A stretch of 64,000 nucleotides of DNA from Ignavibacteria bacterium (GTDB lineage Bacteria > Bacteroidota > Ignavibacteria > SZUA-365): positions 62,001-126,000 of the forward strand of contig JADKJW010000002.1 in the NCBI GenBank assembly GCA_016720835.1. The letters are read 5' to 3'. The notes beneath the pieces were generated by a model. The model saw nothing but the letters and a program-made list of their open reading frames with translations. It did no database searches and was not told the DNA's origin. Every line of letters begins with the position of its first letter. Position 1 is the stretch's first letter. The translations under genes were made by a program, and so were the position numbers. Positions 63,042-64,000 of this stretch are shown here, in pieces.

Positions 63042-63823
63042 CAAAAGGCTCCGGTAAAGGTGAAGACAATGCCGTCTGTTTTTCCGAGATGGGTCAGCAG
63101 GCGAGACCGCATCGAGGGCAGCGATCCCTGCTGCGGCGCGAGCGCCGCGTTGTGCTTTCGCACGAGGAAGGCCGCCTGCACGGCGCTCCAGATGCGGTTG
63201 GCCGCGAGTCCGAGCGCCACAAAACCCGCGGCATTGGCCATCTCATCGGCATCGATGCGCTGCGCCTTGTACGACTCCCGGTCTGCGACGGAATTCCACT
63301 TCCATCCATACCCCGCGGCGGGATCTTCCGGGTACAGCGCGCCGAGATTGCGCTCCACGAGCTTTTGCGCGTTGTAGTCGGCGAGACTGTTGTAGTTGCC
63401 GATGCTGCCGAAGTATTCATCGCTTTTTCCAGCAAGCTGTACTCCGGCACGCTGACCTGCGAAGAGGCGGGCGTCGTCCTGTATCCAGCCGCTGTACATG
63501 TTCAGGCCGGCGAAGCCGAGCCAGAGCACGCCTTCCGCGATCATCGGATACTGTCCCCGGTCGAGGCGCCCCGCATACCACTCTCCCATGCCGGGCAGAA
63601 TGATGGAGGCGGCGACGGCGAGGAAACTCGATTTCTTTCCGCTCGCCGATATCGGGTCCGCGGAAAACGATTGCGCAAGATCGGCCGGGGGTGGCGCGAC
63701 GTCCAGCGCGAGAAAATCCTGCCGGAAGGAAGGAACACCCGGCGCGGGAGCGTCCTGCGCCGCGAGCGGGACGGCGGTGAAAAGACAGAACAAAAGACCG
63801 GCACAGGCAAGGAGTCTGGTCAT
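63041..63823 (-). CDS. Membrane protein, DUF5683-like
   Basis: The 260-residue protein has a signal peptide (MTRLLACAGLLFCLFTAVPLAAQ) and a linker. A hydrophobic domain follows that contains the P-G-x-G pattern ILPGMGEWYAGRLDRG, then IAEGVLWLGFAGLNMYSG and AAGFVALGLAANRIWSAVQAAFLV. The pattern fits DUF5683-type envelope proteins. The ATG at 63823 opens the signal. It is translationally coupled to the frameshifted lipoprotein. Confidence 0.72.
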   Translation of the reverse strand: MTRLLACAGLLFCLFTAVPLAAQDAPAPGVPSFRQDFLALDVAPPPADLAQSFSADPISASGKKSSFLAVAASIILPGMGEWYAGRLDRGQYPMIAEGVLWLGFAGLNMYSGWIQDDARLFAGQRAGVQLAGKSDEYFGSIGNYNSLADYNAQKLVERNLGALYPEDPAAGYGWKWNSVADRESYKAQRIDADEMANAAGFVALGLAANRIWSAVQAAFLVRKHNAALAPQQGSLPSMRSRLLTHLGKTDGIVFTFTGAF

Positions 63824-63901
63824 GCGTATTCGAATTGATGAAACAACAAACAAACTACGGCGGCCGGGGCTCTCGGCGCAAGGCCTTCGCCGCGCCCCGC
63901 T

Positions 63902-64000
63902 TCACGCAGGCTTGCGGGGGAGCACCTGCTTGATGGAGATGAAATCCATCCCCTTCTTGCGAAGACGTATCATTTCCTGATGGAGGAAGTCCATGGTGCC
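63902..64000 (-). CDS. C-terminal end of an unidentified protein (window edge)
   Basis: The minus strand encodes ...MDFLHQEMIRLRKKGMDF then ISIKQVLPRKPA and a TGA at 63904-63902. It is probably the last 30-plus residues of a gene starting beyond the window. The fragment is basic and helical. It is too short to identify, and it could also be a chance open frame. Confidence 0.45.
   Translation of the reverse strand, partial: GTMDFLHQEMIRLRKKGMDFISIKQVLPRKPA

Overview
The window is about 62-64 % GC and holds roughly 43 protein-coding genes. I found no rRNA, tRNA or CRISPR. Several large secreted proteins end in type IX secretion (T9SS type A) C-terminal sorting domains. There is also a PD40/OmpA surface protein, an Oar-like TonB-dependent receptor, and starts that often lack a strong Shine-Dalgarno. 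This points to the Bacteroidetes/Chlorobi/Ignavibacteria (FCB) group, probably a high-GC Ignavibacteria- or Kapabacteria-like lineage. That placement is inferred from gene content, not from a marker tree.

Layout. 1-2.1 kb (minus): larC (cut by the window edge) and pyrF. 2.1-6.9 kb (plus): a DUF971 protein, mfd and a translationally coupled membrane-anchored unknown. 6.9-8.4 kb: a DUF4143 ATPase preceded by nine strictly phased 23-nt repeats. 8.4-14.2 kb (minus): an acyl-CoA module of icmF, hbd, a degenerate 3-hydroxyacyl-CoA dehydrogenase relative and a small secreted protein. 14.4-16 kb: a REP-associated tyrosine transposase (RAYT) gene invaded by its own REP-like palindromes and frameshifted. 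16-19 kb: a thioredoxin-fold surface protein and a lower-GC beta-propeller lipoprotein bracketed by a 33-nt direct repeat. 19.1-30.8 kb (minus): a long directon of housekeeping genes (PHP hydrolase, purF, a giant T9SS subtilase, pgsA-like, ftsY, mutL, small protein, PaaG-like hydratase).

30.9-38.1 kb: a methyltransferase, a second T9SS subtilase with a lipoprotein resembling two tandem subtilase propeptides just upstream, an unrecognised 364-residue protein, an AT-richer patch and another T9SS protein. 38.3-41.8 kb (plus): two tandem paralogous beta-barrels and a PorE-like PD40-CRD-OmpA protein. 42-44.5 kb: a Lon-family protease. 44.8-50.5 kb: a heparinase-like T9SS protein, a GIDE-domain membrane protein, a small acidic protein, a small barrel, a GNAT and dCMP deaminase. 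50.6-53.8 kb: the TonB-dependent receptor. 53.8-60.5 kb (minus): a complete TetR-TolC-HlyD-RND efflux operon. 60.7-64 kb: a beta-helix T9SS protein, a frameshifted lipoprotein, a DUF5683-like membrane protein and a cut gene.

Themes. The window combines core metabolism and DNA repair with an elaborate T9SS-dependent surface. Four genes (the RAYT, two subtilases and one lipoprotein) carry single-nucleotide frameshifts, while all housekeeping genes are intact. A recurring TAT(A/T/G)T(T/C) element lies 8-53 nt upstream of ten starts and may be the lineage's -10 promoter box. The likeliest under-described elements are the RAYT with internal REP array, the subtilase/propeptide-lipoprotein pair and the 23-nt array.
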